The position numbers were made by a program, and so were the translations under genes. From positions 555,001 to 619,000 of the forward strand of contig NC_014816.1 of NCBI RefSeq assembly GCF_000175215.2: a DNA stretch of 64,000 nt, written 5' to 3'. Of the stretch, positions 11,407 through 20,542 are shown piece after piece. Origin of the DNA: Asticcacaulis excentricus CB 48. Its GTDB lineage: Bacteria > Pseudomonadota > Alphaproteobacteria > Caulobacterales > Caulobacteraceae. Numbering within the stretch: position 1 is the first letter of the stretch; the number at the start of each line of letters is the position of its first letter. Under the pieces are notes generated by a model. It did not search any database, was not told the DNA's origin, and worked only from the letters and a program-made list of their open reading frames with translations.

Positions 11407-13072
11407 CAAAAAGGCCCCGCAGTTCGGGATCAGCATAGTACCGGAGCCGGGTTGCCACAATGGGGCGTTGACCATTGAGGAACAGGAGTTGTGTATCCGG
11501 AGGCATCTGACGCACCTCATCGGGCGTCAGAAGCGGCCGCCCGGTGTGATGCTCACTGTAGGAGAGGCCGCTCTTGTTGGAGTCCATATTGCGGCCCGTG
11601 GACTGGAATACGACCGTCTCTTGTCCCAGCAGATCCGACACCAGCCTTGAGGTCTCATAGTCGTTGACGCCAAAGACCTGAAGTACGCCGGCGTTCGATA
11701 GAAAAGTGCCGGCCCTCTGACCATAGAGGGCGCGTAACTGATGGATGTCCTGAAGGATGGGCCAGAGCTGTACGCCATAGCCCGCCATCAGACTCATGGC
11801 CCTCTCCACAAACGACAGATAGCCGAGGCTCGCAAACTCATCCAGCAGGTACAAAACGGGCGAAGGGAGAGGGCGCTTTGCGCGCACCAGTTCCGTCAGA
11901 CTTTGCGTCACGAGTAGCCTCAGCCACCGCGCATAGGTGTCGAGCCGATCGGGCGGCAGAACGAGATACACGGTGGCCACAGATTGCTTCAGATCACCAA
12001 AAGCAAAATCCGACCCGATCATGACCTCCGTCATGCGCGGACTGTCGAGAAAGTGCGTATGCCGCTGCGCTGACGACAGCACACCGGCCGCCTCCCGATC
12101 GGCCTTCGACCGATGCCGGTTTGCCGCCCGCCTGATCAGCCCGTGACAGGCGTCCGTTTCCTGCATGCGGTCGAGTAAATCGGCAAACTCCGGAACATTT
12201 AGCGTCAGATATTCCCGCAAGGTCGCCAGACTGCGCCGGTGTCCGAACTCTTCAGTGGCGATATAGAGAATAATCCCCGTGATCAGCGCCTTCGCCTCTT
12301 CATTCCAGTGCGCTTCCCCGGCGGTGCCCGGCGCATCGCAGACCAGCGCATCGGCCAGCAGCGCCGCATCCTCAGCAATATCCGGACTGTCGGGATCAAG
12401 AGCCGCCAGCGGATTGAACGAGGCGGAAGGTAGTCCTGTCACGCCAAACGGATCCAGAATATAGACCGGACCAAACGCCGATCGGGCGCGCGCCGTGATG
12501 CGCGTGTTCTCGCCCTTGGGATCCACACAAATCACGGAACGGTTCTGCACAAGAAGGTTTGGAATAACCGTCCCCACGCCCTTGCCCGATCGCTTCGGTG
12601 CCAGGGTCAGCAGATGCGCCGGGCCTGAATAACGGATGAGCTTGCGTGTACTCCTATCCCGGCCGATCAGAAGCCCCTCATGCCCGCGCGTAACCGCAGC
12701 CATCTCCCGCTTCTCCGCAAAGCGCGCTGAGCCATGGGTGTCAGATCCATCCCCATCACCCAGATGATCAAGAAGGGGCTTCACGAGAAGCCGCCAGAGC
12801 ACGGCCACGACGATACCCACGACAATCAGATCCAGTACCCGCTTAAGAGGCTTTCCGCCGATGCCGATTAAAGCCAGACGCCCTTCGACCCACTCAGAGA
12901 GCAGCGCCAGCAAAATCAAAATCACAACGGACACCACAAGGGCGTACAGTACGGGCTTCCACACCCGAACCGGTGCGCCGACAACCCACAGAAAGGCCCC
13001 CAAGGGGTCACGCACAGCGCGCACCAGACCCTTGCGAAGTGCGCGTAACACCCGAAGGACAGAACTGATCAT
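11396..13072 (-). CDS. traG: TraG/VirD4-type coupling protein
   Basis: 558 residues. Two N-terminal membrane segments (about residues 37-60 and 78-97) are followed by a cytoplasmic hexameric ATPase domain. Walker A is APKRSGKGVG (about 157-166) and Walker B is VLYLLDEFASLG (about 370-381). The region LLGQETVVFQSTGRNMDSNKS is typical of TraG C-termini. The coupling protein carries the relaxase-DNA complex to a type IV secretion channel. It follows traD by 22 bases and overlaps the NTase-HEPN gene. No mating-pore genes are present, so it would need a helper system. It appears full length. Confidence 0.92.
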   Translation of the reverse strand: MISSVLRVLRALRKGLVRAVRDPLGAFLWVVGAPVRVWKPVLYALVVSVVILILLALLSEWVEGRLALIGIGGKPLKRVLDLIVVGIVVAVLWRLLVKPLLDHLGDGDGSDTHGSARFAEKREMAAVTRGHEGLLIGRDRSTRKLIRYSGPAHLLTLAPKRSGKGVGTVIPNLLVQNRSVICVDPKGENTRITARARSAFGPVYILDPFGVTGLPSASFNPLAALDPDSPDIAEDAALLADALVCDAPGTAGEAHWNEEAKALITGIILYIATEEFGHRRSLATLREYLTLNVPEFADLLDRMQETDACHGLIRRAANRHRSKADREAAGVLSSAQRHTHFLDSPRMTEVMIGSDFAFGDLKQSVATVYLVLPPDRLDTYARWLRLLVTQSLTELVRAKRPLPSPVLYLLDEFASLGYLSFVERAMSLMAGYGVQLWPILQDIHQLRALYGQRAGTFLSNAGVLQVFGVNDYETSRLVSDLLGQETVVFQSTGRNMDSNKSGLSYSEHHTGRPLLTPDEVRQMPPDTQLLFLNGQRPIVATRLRYYADPELRGLFDAG

Positions 13073-13094
13073 CTCAAAGCCCCCCGAATGCGCC

Positions 13095-13364
13095 CTAACC
13101 GGTCTTGCCGGGACCGATCAGATCCTCGAACAGACGCCGGTCGATGTCGCGGGTCAGAAAGCCCGGTAGTTCGCGCCGAATGAAGTCGCGCAGATAGTCC
13201 GCACTGCTCTCGCGCCCCTCTTCGAGACGATGCAGAACCAGCGCCCCCAGCAGCACCTTGCGGCGCGTATCCCGGGCCCGCTCGTCCTTCGACAACCGCG
13301 CCTGCAATGACTTCCGCTGAGCCTCAAGTTGCGCCAGCCGTTCTTCAATGGATTTACGCGACAT
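13095..13364 (-). CDS. traD: TraD-like small mobilisation protein
   Basis: 89 residues. A charged coiled coil (IEERLAQLEAQRKSLQARL, about 5-24) is followed by DTRRKVLLGALVLHRLEEG and the C-terminal RELPGFLTRDIDRRLFEDL. This is the pattern of TraD of rhizobial/Ti-type traCDG operons, a relaxosome accessory protein. The ATG at 13364 has a strong Shine-Dalgarno (aaaggggg); the longer frame upstream has none. It is the first gene of the traD-traG-NTase/HEPN unit. traC is not seen. Confidence 0.8.
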   Translation of the reverse strand: MSRKSIEERLAQLEAQRKSLQARLSKDERARDTRRKVLLGALVLHRLEEGRESSADYLRDFIRRELPGFLTRDIDRRLFEDLIGPGKTG

Positions 13365-13560
13365 GGAAACCCCCTTTGCGAGACGCCAACCCCAACACAC
13401 GCGCGTCGCCGGCGACGAACGCAAAGTCAGACTGACCATGCACCAGTCCCGACGAGCCTGGCTCGCTACCAACGCAATAGCTGCAACCATATCAAATACT
13501 ATCAATGCGGGCAATCTCTATTGTGGTATCGTCCTGATGGTCCGACCCGGCCGTAGGCAT

Positions 13561-13600
13561 CTAAAACGGCGCACTTACAAGCTGCTTCGCAACTCAGGCA
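13561..13600 (-). other. Candidate oriT / nic region (MOBQ-like)
   Basis: On the minus strand the sequence reads GCAGCTTGTAAGTGCGCC. It contains TAAGTGCGCC, which matches the RSF1010/Ti-type nick region (TAAGTGCGCCCT) over ten bases, next to a small dyad (aagc-a-gctt). It lies about 200 bp upstream of traD. In Ti-type elements oriT sits between the traCDG operon and the divergent traA relaxase gene; here the relaxase side is missing. Assignment is from motif and position only. Confidence 0.45.
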
Positions 13601-13636
13601 CGGCATCGGCATGACGATGCGAAGACAGGGCAAGAC

Positions 13637-13655
13637 GCGGGGGCACCGCCCCCGC
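13637..13655. repeat. GC-rich perfect hairpin
   Basis: GCGGGGGC-acc-GCCCCCGC: 8-bp arms, 3-base loop. There is no T run on either side, so it is not a classic terminator. It is within 60 bp of the candidate oriT and could be part of the transfer origin or a rho-dependent stop. Confidence 0.6.
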
Positions 13656-13956
13656 ACCCCGTATGTGGCGTTGTACAGTGACTGTGGCGTCTACGTCTGT
13701 CTCTGAGTGTTCTAGCGTGTCGTCTGGATTTAGCTTGAGAGCGGATCAGGGTCAGAAGGCGGGCTGCGCTATCCTCGACAGACTCGTCCACAATGCGCAC
13801 CGTATCTCGCTGAAAGGCGAATCCAAGCGCCGCCTAAAAACAAACTCACCTTTGACCTGAGATACGTAATCAGACCACCTAATGAACTATCGATGACCCG
13901 CCATATGTGCGCGCCAAAATCTCGGAATGAGTGCGCGGCATCGTCGGAATCCCCAC

Positions 13957-14142
13957 TCAGAGCCACTGGGACGACGGACGCGCTTCTAAACCGATGGGGT
14001 CAAGCTCAGTGTCAAAGGATGCAAACCATGCCAACAACGCTTCAGGTTCACTGAACGCGTCACCCTCACAACAGATTTTACCCGTTGCATCCACCATAAA
14101 GAGGCGTGAGCGTTCCAAAGAGGCATCAATTCCGGCATGGTT
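13957..14142 (-). pseudogene. IS110-family transposase N-terminal fragment
   Basis: Residues NHAGIDASLERSRLFMVDATG, then EPEALLAWF and PIGLEARPSSQWL, match the N-terminal RuvC-like DEDD domain of IS110-family transposases (first Asp in GIDASLE, Glu in GLEAxPxSQWL). Homology stops at the TGA after SSQWL; the rest, including the Tnp20 domain, is gone. It lies where a relaxase gene would be expected beside oriT. Confidence 0.75.
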
Positions 14143-14234
14143 TTCGTGGCCGTCTCTCGATGAGGCCTGGCGCAGGCCACGAACCTGACGCAGTAGGGTG
14201 ATGGCGCCCTCATTCTGAGGGACGACCACCAAAG

Positions 14235-14382
14235 CGTAAAACCTTGGCTCTAGCCGCCCCTACACCATCTTTGGGCGCCATCCGGCCTCTGCGGGCGCAA
14301 CCTTGCTTAAACGGCGACGCGCTCTTTAGCCTGGCGGGTTCGCATTTTGCCCCGTTCTCAACACCGTGTGTTCCACAAACCA
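14235..14382. other. Spacer without recognisable features
   Basis: About 150 bp between the IS110 remnant and the phospholipase C stop codon. I see no gene or clear terminator. Confidence 0.4.
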
Positions 14383-16455
14383 TTAAACCGCCGGATCGCT
14401 GATCGACGCGTGTCCGCTCTCAAGGCGTCCCGCGTAGCGCCGCAGTAAGCCCTCTGCCGAAACCGTGACATCATACCAGCCGCCGGTGGCGATTGTGTCG
14501 AGCGTGAAGCTCTGTGTCTTGCTCGCATCCAGTGACACCGTCTGCACAGGTCCGCCGTAAAGGCTTTGATCCACCGTGAGATTTTGAGGTGTTTTTGCGT
14601 GGTTTTTTAGGATGAGGAAAAGGGTGTTGCTGTGGGTTTCAAGCGTAGATTCGGCAGCAAAGTCCGATTGCCCTGAAAAAATGCGTAGAAAGCCGTTCGG
14701 ACCCGAAACCCAGAGGTCATAGGCCTTTTCCTTTAGCGACCAGACATCAGACAGGCGCTTACCCGCCTCGATCGTGTAACGGCGCGGAATGTGGTCGAGG
14801 TTCAGCCGATCATAGACGTGCAGGACCAGACCCCTTGTTCCGGAATTGCGCATATCAAGCGTCAGGCCTGTGCCACCCACCCGAGCCGTGACCTCTGGCC
14901 TGTATGGCAGTGGACGCGAGGGGCGGGTCCCCGGTTCCTGCTGCAAAGGCTGGGGCACGCTCGGCGGCGTGATGGCTTTGCGATGGATTTGTCTCAGAAC
15001 CTCGCGCTCAGAGTTGGAACTGTCTGGCAAAGGCGGGAAGGTCGGATCATTAGGCTTATCGAAGTCGAAGCACGACGTGAGATCGCCGCACACGGCACGA
15101 TGCCAGGGGCTGATCGCAGGTATCACGACGCCGAACCGCTTTTCGATAAACTGACCAACCGAGGTATGGTCAAAGACTTCGGAGGCAACAAACCCGCCCT
15201 TCGACCATGGTGACACCACGTACATGGGTACGCGGGGGCCAAGCCCCCAAGGCCGCAGACTGCCAGATACCGTGTCGCGCGGATCGCGATACTTGCCGTC
15301 CGGGTCCGAAAAGTAGAACCCCTCCAGCGGTAAGGTGGATTTGCCGGCCAGCGTCCCGTCGGCCCGGTAGGACGGCGGCGCCGGCGGGGGTGCATGATCA
15401 AACAGACCGTCATTTTCATCGAAGGTCTGAAAGAAGACCGACTGGCTCCAGGTCTCAGGATTGGCGGTCAGGGCTTTAAGAATACCAGCGGTAAACTCCG
15501 CACCCTGAAGCGGCGTAGAGGCTGAGGGATGCTCCGACCAGTCTTTGGGAGGTAGGATCCACGAGACGGCAGGAAGTTTGCCTTGCCGGGCGTCTTCGGC
15601 GAATTGCTCCAGCGACCAGTGCGCCATGCCCTTTTCATAGAGGGGGTCACCCGGCTTGCACTCGCGGAAACTGCGAAAGGCGAGGCCGCCGTGCATGGCA
15701 CCGGTCCAGTTATCGTTCGGATCCTGATAGATGCGCCAGGACACCCCGGCCTGTTCAAGCACGTCCGGGATGGTCGGCCAGTCAAACGCTGTCCCTTGAT
15801 AGGTATAGCCGGGTTCAGGTAGGGCCCCCTTGATCCAGCAACGCAGATTGTTGGGTTCTGAACTCGCTTCTGTGGCGTTGATGCCCTGTGCCCGAAGCTG
15901 CGGATCATGGTTGGAGCCTGACCAGAAGACGATGCGGTTGGGGTCAGTACCGGTGGTAATGGAGCAATGATAGGCGTCACAGATCGTAAAGGCTTCGGCC
16001 AGGGCGAACTGGAACGGTATGTCTGACCGTTTGTAATAGCCCATGGAATAGGGGTTTTTGAACTTCGGCCAGTAGCCGAAGCGGCCCTGGTTCCAGGCCG
16101 CCTGTGAGTCCGCAAAGGAATGCGGTGTGCCCGGCACGGCAATGGCGTTGGTCGTTTTCGTGTCCAGATGGAAAGGGGGAATGATGTTTTGCCCGTCCGA
16201 TTGTTGCCATACCGGCCCGGCAGGCATGGGCACGGGGTGTCGATCTCCAAGACCGCGCACGCCTTTCAAGGTGCCGAAATAGTGGTCGAAGGAGCGGTTT
16301 TCCTGCATCAGTATGACGATGTGCTTCACATCCTGAAGGGTCCCCGAAACCCGCTTTGCGGGAATGTCGAGAGCGGCGGCAATTTCCGGATAAAGGGCGC
16401 TTGTGGCCACGCCTGCGCCCATTAAACGCAGAAAGGAACGGCGATCAGTGGCCAT
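14383..16455 (-). CDS. Phosphocholine-specific phospholipase C (Tat-exported)
   Basis: 690 residues. It begins MATDRRSFLRLMGAG, a canonical twin-arginine signal. The phosphoesterase domain (PF04185) starts at about residue 44 with KHIVILMQENRSFDHYFGTL (catalytic region 52-61), followed by FDENDGLFDH near 310. Two beta-rich C-terminal domains (DUF756 type, about 500-690; TARVGGTGLTLDMRNSG) complete the family architecture. The enzyme cleaves the phosphocholine headgroup from phosphatidylcholine or sphingomyelin outside the cytoplasm. Start is set by the strong Shine-Dalgarno aaaggagg. It lies 1 base after the phoD stop, so the two form one operon. Confidence 0.92.
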   Translation of the reverse strand: MATDRRSFLRLMGAGVATSALYPEIAAALDIPAKRVSGTLQDVKHIVILMQENRSFDHYFGTLKGVRGLGDRHPVPMPAGPVWQQSDGQNIIPPFHLDTKTTNAIAVPGTPHSFADSQAAWNQGRFGYWPKFKNPYSMGYYKRSDIPFQFALAEAFTICDAYHCSITTGTDPNRIVFWSGSNHDPQLRAQGINATEASSEPNNLRCWIKGALPEPGYTYQGTAFDWPTIPDVLEQAGVSWRIYQDPNDNWTGAMHGGLAFRSFRECKPGDPLYEKGMAHWSLEQFAEDARQGKLPAVSWILPPKDWSEHPSASTPLQGAEFTAGILKALTANPETWSQSVFFQTFDENDGLFDHAPPPAPPSYRADGTLAGKSTLPLEGFYFSDPDGKYRDPRDTVSGSLRPWGLGPRVPMYVVSPWSKGGFVASEVFDHTSVGQFIEKRFGVVIPAISPWHRAVCGDLTSCFDFDKPNDPTFPPLPDSSNSEREVLRQIHRKAITPPSVPQPLQQEPGTRPSRPLPYRPEVTARVGGTGLTLDMRNSGTRGLVLHVYDRLNLDHIPRRYTIEAGKRLSDVWSLKEKAYDLWVSGPNGFLRIFSGQSDFAAESTLETHSNTLFLILKNHAKTPQNLTVDQSLYGGPVQTVSLDASKTQSFTLDTIATGGWYDVTVSAEGLLRRYAGRLESGHASISDPAV

Positions 16456-16456
16456 C

Positions 16457-17980
16457 TCAGGCCTCCTTTGTATCGAAGGTGATGTCCGTTCGGACGGGGC
16501 TCGTTTCGATGCCGGCGTCGGCCACCACGCGATATTCGGCCGACCAGTTGTCGCGCGTGACGGTGTGGCGCACATAGCCACGCTGATCGCCGTTATAGTG
16601 GTGGACATGCGGGTTCTGCGACAAGGCGTCCTTCATGTCTCTCGCCCACGGGCAGGCCGAGGCGATGGAGGTGCCGGCAAATTCATGACCGATGCGCGGT
16701 GTTTTGGCCTCATAAGGATCTCGGTGCAGGCTCATCACCGCTGAACAATGCCAGTCGCCGGACAAAACGATCGGGCGGGCCTTGCCCGCGGCCAGCGCAT
16801 CGATCAGCCGCTGGCGTTGAACCGGGTAGCCATCCCACTGATCGAGATTGCGTTCCGGCGCGTCGGGGGCGCCATTATACCGGAACGAGCCAAACCATGT
16901 CTGCGAAGCCAGAACCGTGAACAGGGCCTCACACCTGTTAATGCCCTTAAGCAACCAGTCTTCCTGCGCCGCACCGGTGAGGGTGCGCTTCGGATCGAGC
17001 AAGGCTGTGCACGGGGGTTTGCGATTGTCACCGCAGGCCTGATCGTCGCGAAACTGCCGGGTGTCGAGAAGGTTCACTTCGGCCGGGCCGAAGCGATAAC
17101 GCCCATACATCTGAAGCGTGCTTTTTAACCCCTCAAGTACCGGCGGTTTTTCGATCGGCATATGCTCCCAGTAGGCCTGAAACGCCGCCAGCTTCCGCAC
17201 GCGGAATTCAAGCATTGTTTGGGCATAGGGGTCTTGCGGCGTGTCGCCCGCCCAGTTGTTGTCCACCTCGTGGTCGTCCATCGCGACGATCCACGGCGCG
17301 GCGGCATGGGCGGCCTGAAGATGGGGGTCCATTTTATAGAGGGCGTAACGGTTGCGATAATCCCAAAGGGTAACGATTTCGGCGCTGTTGTGCAGACGGA
17401 CGGTTTCAAACGCCTGCCGGCGCCCTTTTCCGATATCCCGCATCCGTGTGCCGAGGGTGCCGATGCCGCCTTCATAAATGTAGTCACCGACATGGATGAC
17501 GCAGTCCGGCATCCATTCGGCCATGTCCTTGTAGGCGGTGAAGTAGCCGCTCTCATAGCTCTGGCAACTGGCGTGGGCGAGTTTTGCCGTCGTGGCTGTG
17601 CGTGAGGCCGTGCGCGTGCGGCCGATCGGGCTGTCGGCGTCGGCGTAGTGAAACTGGTAGAAGTAATCGCGGCCCGACTGAAGCCCGCTAAGAACGATAT
17701 GGACGCTGTGGCCGACGTCGTCACCGGTCATCACGACGCCCTGACGGACCACCTTCGTCATACGTTCGTCTTCGCACAGGCGCCAGCGAACCTCGGCGGG
17801 ACCGCTCATACCGCCGCCCTTCAACGGCTCTGGCGCAAGCCGGGTCCACAGCACGATCCCGTCTTCACGCGGTGAGCCGGAAGCCACCCCCAGAGTAAAG
17901 GGATAGGCGGAGGCCCGCGCGGAGGCAGGCACCCAGAGGGCGGCCGAAGCCGACGTCAGGAACAAACGGCGCGAAAACAT
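16457..17980 (-). CDS. phoD: PhoD-type alkaline phosphatase/phosphodiesterase
   Basis: 507 residues starting MFSRRLFLTSASAALW, a Tat signal. An N-terminal beta domain (PF16655, about 25-115, YPFTLGVASGSPREDGIVLWTRL) precedes the metallophosphatase domain. Its metal ligands are visible in HVGDYIYEGG, MDDHEVDNNW and LSGDWHCSAVM. PhoD enzymes are Ca/Fe-dependent and release phosphate from mono- and diesters; they can use phospholipase products such as phosphocholine. The gene directly precedes the phospholipase C gene, so the pair can strip phospholipid headgroups and then free the phosphate. An alternative TTG start at 18007 is less likely. Confidence 0.92.
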   Translation of the reverse strand: MFSRRLFLTSASAALWVPASARASAYPFTLGVASGSPREDGIVLWTRLAPEPLKGGGMSGPAEVRWRLCEDERMTKVVRQGVVMTGDDVGHSVHIVLSGLQSGRDYFYQFHYADADSPIGRTRTASRTATTAKLAHASCQSYESGYFTAYKDMAEWMPDCVIHVGDYIYEGGIGTLGTRMRDIGKGRRQAFETVRLHNSAEIVTLWDYRNRYALYKMDPHLQAAHAAAPWIVAMDDHEVDNNWAGDTPQDPYAQTMLEFRVRKLAAFQAYWEHMPIEKPPVLEGLKSTLQMYGRYRFGPAEVNLLDTRQFRDDQACGDNRKPPCTALLDPKRTLTGAAQEDWLLKGINRCEALFTVLASQTWFGSFRYNGAPDAPERNLDQWDGYPVQRQRLIDALAAGKARPIVLSGDWHCSAVMSLHRDPYEAKTPRIGHEFAGTSIASACPWARDMKDALSQNPHVHHYNGDQRGYVRHTVTRDNWSAEYRVVADAGIETSPVRTDITFDTKEA

Positions 17981-18082
17981 GGCAAAGGGCTTTCGATAGG
18001 AGGCCAAGGGTGGAATCCGGGGCGCCCCAGATGGAAACAGTGAGGGGACCGAAGGCAGGATGGGTCGGTCTTATCTGTTTAG

Positions 18083-18116
18083 AAAACCCCTCCCTCCCAA
18101 AGGGAGGAGGGGGTGA
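18083..18116 (-). terminator. Intrinsic terminator after the TonB receptor
   Basis: Read on the minus strand: CCCCCTCCTCCC-ttt-GGGAGGGAGGGG followed by TTTTCT. It lies between the TonB receptor stop and phoD, so phoD-plc has its own promoter or depends on read-through. Confidence 0.75.
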
Positions 18117-18122
18117 GACATC

Positions 18123-20378
18123 TTAGAACGAGGTGGCAAAGGTCGCGTAGAAGCTGCGCGGCTTGCCTTCAAACGGATAACCATAGAAGTAGCGGTCATC
18201 GGTATTGGTGTACTCGCCGCGGTTAAACGCCGAGCCGTAGAAGTTGTTGCCGTAGCCGTAGCGCTCCGCGTAATACTCATCGAACAGGTTGACGATACGC
18301 AGTTGGAAACGGTGCTGGAGCTGTTCACCGGCCAGGTAGGTGACCGAGGCGTTGACAACGGTATAGTTGCCGAAGTTGTGGCTGAACTTCGGAACCCCGG
18401 TGTCCTGACCCCGGCCGTTGACGGCGGGCTTGGTTGTGCCGGCAATAGCCGGACCGCCGCGCGCCCATTCCGAACCCTGAATGCGGGCCAGTGCCAGGAA
18501 TTTCCAACGGCGGTTTTGCGACGTCCAGTTCACCGAGGCTGTCGAGAACCACGACGGCGTTTCACCCAGTTGCAGGCCTTTACGCGAACCCGACGTTTCC
18601 GACGCGTCGGTGCTTGTATAGGCGAAGTTCATATCCCACTGATTGCCGACGCTCATGTCGAGCGAGGCGGTCGCCCCCTTGATTTCGGTGATGGCCGAAG
18701 AGTTGAAATACACATTCGGCGTCAGACCCGAGGTCGTGCTGATGCGATTAGTGATCTCAGTATGGAACCCACCCAGTTCACCGGCAATATAGACATCTCC
18801 GAAGGTACGGCTATAGCCCATGGCGGCTGCAAAGGTCTTCGTCTCTTCGGGCAGGAGGTCCGGATTGCCGACGGTGAAGACCGGGCTGGTCGCTGCGGGC
18901 GGACGCGGATTGTTCTGGTAAAGCTCGTTGGTCTGCGGCAGCGAATAGGAGGTGCCACCATTCGCCCGGATGTAGCCTGAACCGAAGACCGGCTGACGCA
19001 GACCGAACTTCCAGATGGTTTTGGAGTCAAAAGCGTCAGAGAAGTCCGTGCGCACGGCCAGAGAAATGTTGGTATCCGGGCTAAAGGCCAGTTTCGGATG
19101 CAGGTCGACAAAAACCCCGGTGGTCGCAAAATCATTGTTCGGGGTGGCGAACGCTTCCGAGGAGTCGTCCTTATAAGTCACGTACTGCAAGCCGCCGATC
19201 ACTTCGAGCAGGCGATGCGCTTGCCAGGTGGCACGCACGGTCGCCCCCATCTCCTTGTAACCCGATTTGAACTGGTTGGTCGTCCCGAAACCATGAGCAA
19301 AGGCAGGCTCAACGGCACCGGTCCAGTCGCCGCGCGGTATTGTTTTTGACGGGTTATTCGGATCAACACATCCGGAAGCGATACGGCAAATCTCTGGGTA
19401 AAGCTCTGCGTTCCACAGCTTCGGATTCGAATAGTACGCTGAGGCTTCAAATAGCAGGGTGTCTGAAACGCGCTTGGTGAAAGCGGCGTCGATGATCGGA
19501 TAGCGCAGCGTGTTCGGAGAGTAGGACTCACCTGACGGGAACGGGTCCTGGAACCAGCTTTCCACATAGATGGCATTGGCGCGGAATTCGGTATTGTCGT
19601 CGATCTTCCAGAGATACTTCGCGCCGATATTGTTGCGGTTATAGGGATAGTCCTGCACCCCGCCCGACAGCTTGACGTTATCGGTGAATTTTTCAGGATC
19701 GAAGATGCGCGGGCTGTCGGTGGCCAGCATGGTGCCGTAGACCATCAGGCTGTGCTTGCCATCCTTGTCGAGCGGAAAGGCATAGTTGCCCCAGATCTCC
19801 CGCGTTTCGAACGAGCCGTAAGAGACGCCGAATTCACCCTTCTTCGTCCCATCGGGCTTTTTGGTGATCACATTGACCACCCCGATGCCGCCATTGGAAC
19901 CAAAATAAAGGCTGTTGCCGCCGCGATAGACCTCGATACGGTCGATCATGTGCGGGTCGATGGCCGTCGCGCCCCAGATGTTTTCGAGGGCCGGGCCGCG
20001 GTCATAGGTGGGCACGCCGTCGATTGCGACCAGGGTGTCGCGGTCACCGCCACCATCCAGACGGATGGTAAATTCGCCCTCATCCGGCGAATAGCCAATG
20101 TTGACGCCCTTAACGAGGAACTGCATCGCTTCGGCGAGGTTAATCGCGCCAGAGTCCTCAATAGCCTTCGCGCCCACCACCTGAACCTCGGTGCCGTAGG
20201 CTTCGGCCTCTTTGGCTAGTAACGAAGTGCGGTTCTTTTCACCTTTGACGGTGATTTCCTGAACGGTCTGATCAGCCGGCGCGTCTTTACCCGTATCGGC
20301 CGGACCGGCGGCCATGGCCGTGCCAGCGGCCAGTAAAGCGAGCACGCTGGTGCCCCCGCTAAAAAAATGGCGTTTCAT
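18123..20378 (-). CDS. TonB-dependent outer-membrane receptor
   Basis: 751 residues with a Sec signal (about 1-23, ALLAAGTAMA). A TonB-box-like EITVKG at about 43-48 is followed by a plug domain (about 60-175; LAEAMQFLVKGVNIGYSPDEGEFTIRLDGGGDRDTLVAIDGVP, RIEVYRGGNSLYFGSNGGIGVVNVIT). A 22-strand barrel ends in an aromatic Phe (FATSF). It imports a substrate across the outer membrane using TonB energy. The genes for phospholipase C and PhoD downstream suggest a phosphorylated organic compound as substrate. The RpiR-type regulator gene upstream points the same way; both links are inference. Confidence 0.92.
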   Translation of the reverse strand: MKRHFFSGGTSVLALLAAGTAMAAGPADTGKDAPADQTVQEITVKGEKNRTSLLAKEAEAYGTEVQVVGAKAIEDSGAINLAEAMQFLVKGVNIGYSPDEGEFTIRLDGGGDRDTLVAIDGVPTYDRGPALENIWGATAIDPHMIDRIEVYRGGNSLYFGSNGGIGVVNVITKKPDGTKKGEFGVSYGSFETREIWGNYAFPLDKDGKHSLMVYGTMLATDSPRIFDPEKFTDNVKLSGGVQDYPYNRNNIGAKYLWKIDDNTEFRANAIYVESWFQDPFPSGESYSPNTLRYPIIDAAFTKRVSDTLLFEASAYYSNPKLWNAELYPEICRIASGCVDPNNPSKTIPRGDWTGAVEPAFAHGFGTTNQFKSGYKEMGATVRATWQAHRLLEVIGGLQYVTYKDDSSEAFATPNNDFATTGVFVDLHPKLAFSPDTNISLAVRTDFSDAFDSKTIWKFGLRQPVFGSGYIRANGGTSYSLPQTNELYQNNPRPPAATSPVFTVGNPDLLPEETKTFAAAMGYSRTFGDVYIAGELGGFHTEITNRISTTSGLTPNVYFNSSAITEIKGATASLDMSVGNQWDMNFAYTSTDASETSGSRKGLQLGETPSWFSTASVNWTSQNRRWKFLALARIQGSEWARGGPAIAGTTKPAVNGRGQDTGVPKFSHNFGNYTVVNASVTYLAGEQLQHRFQLRIVNLFDEYYAERYGYGNNFYGSAFNRGEYTNTDDRYFYGYPFEGKPRSFYATFATSF

Positions 20379-20490
20379 CGAATTGTCCCCAGTAGGTCAG
20401 GCGGTCGGGAGGCGGACCGCGTGACACAGGGAAGTATTCACTGATTGTTAATCCTCAGCGGCAAATCCGTGACGAATTGATGAAAAAACC

Positions 20491-20526
20491 TCAACTCAAA
20501 ACTCATTGAGAGTGAAATTATCTCAA
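20491..20526. promoter_or_regulatory. Candidate operator between rpiR-type gene and TonB receptor
   Basis: The stretch contains repeated CTCA/TGAG words: tcaactcaaaactcattgag, then agtg, and tctcaatg. The core ctcattgag is an almost perfect 9-bp palindrome. Similar words recur upstream of the regulator at 21514-21557. RpiR-type regulators bind short dyads, so these are candidate sites; no consensus is known for this protein. Confidence 0.35.
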
Positions 20527-20542
20527 TGCGGGGGTAAGGCGG

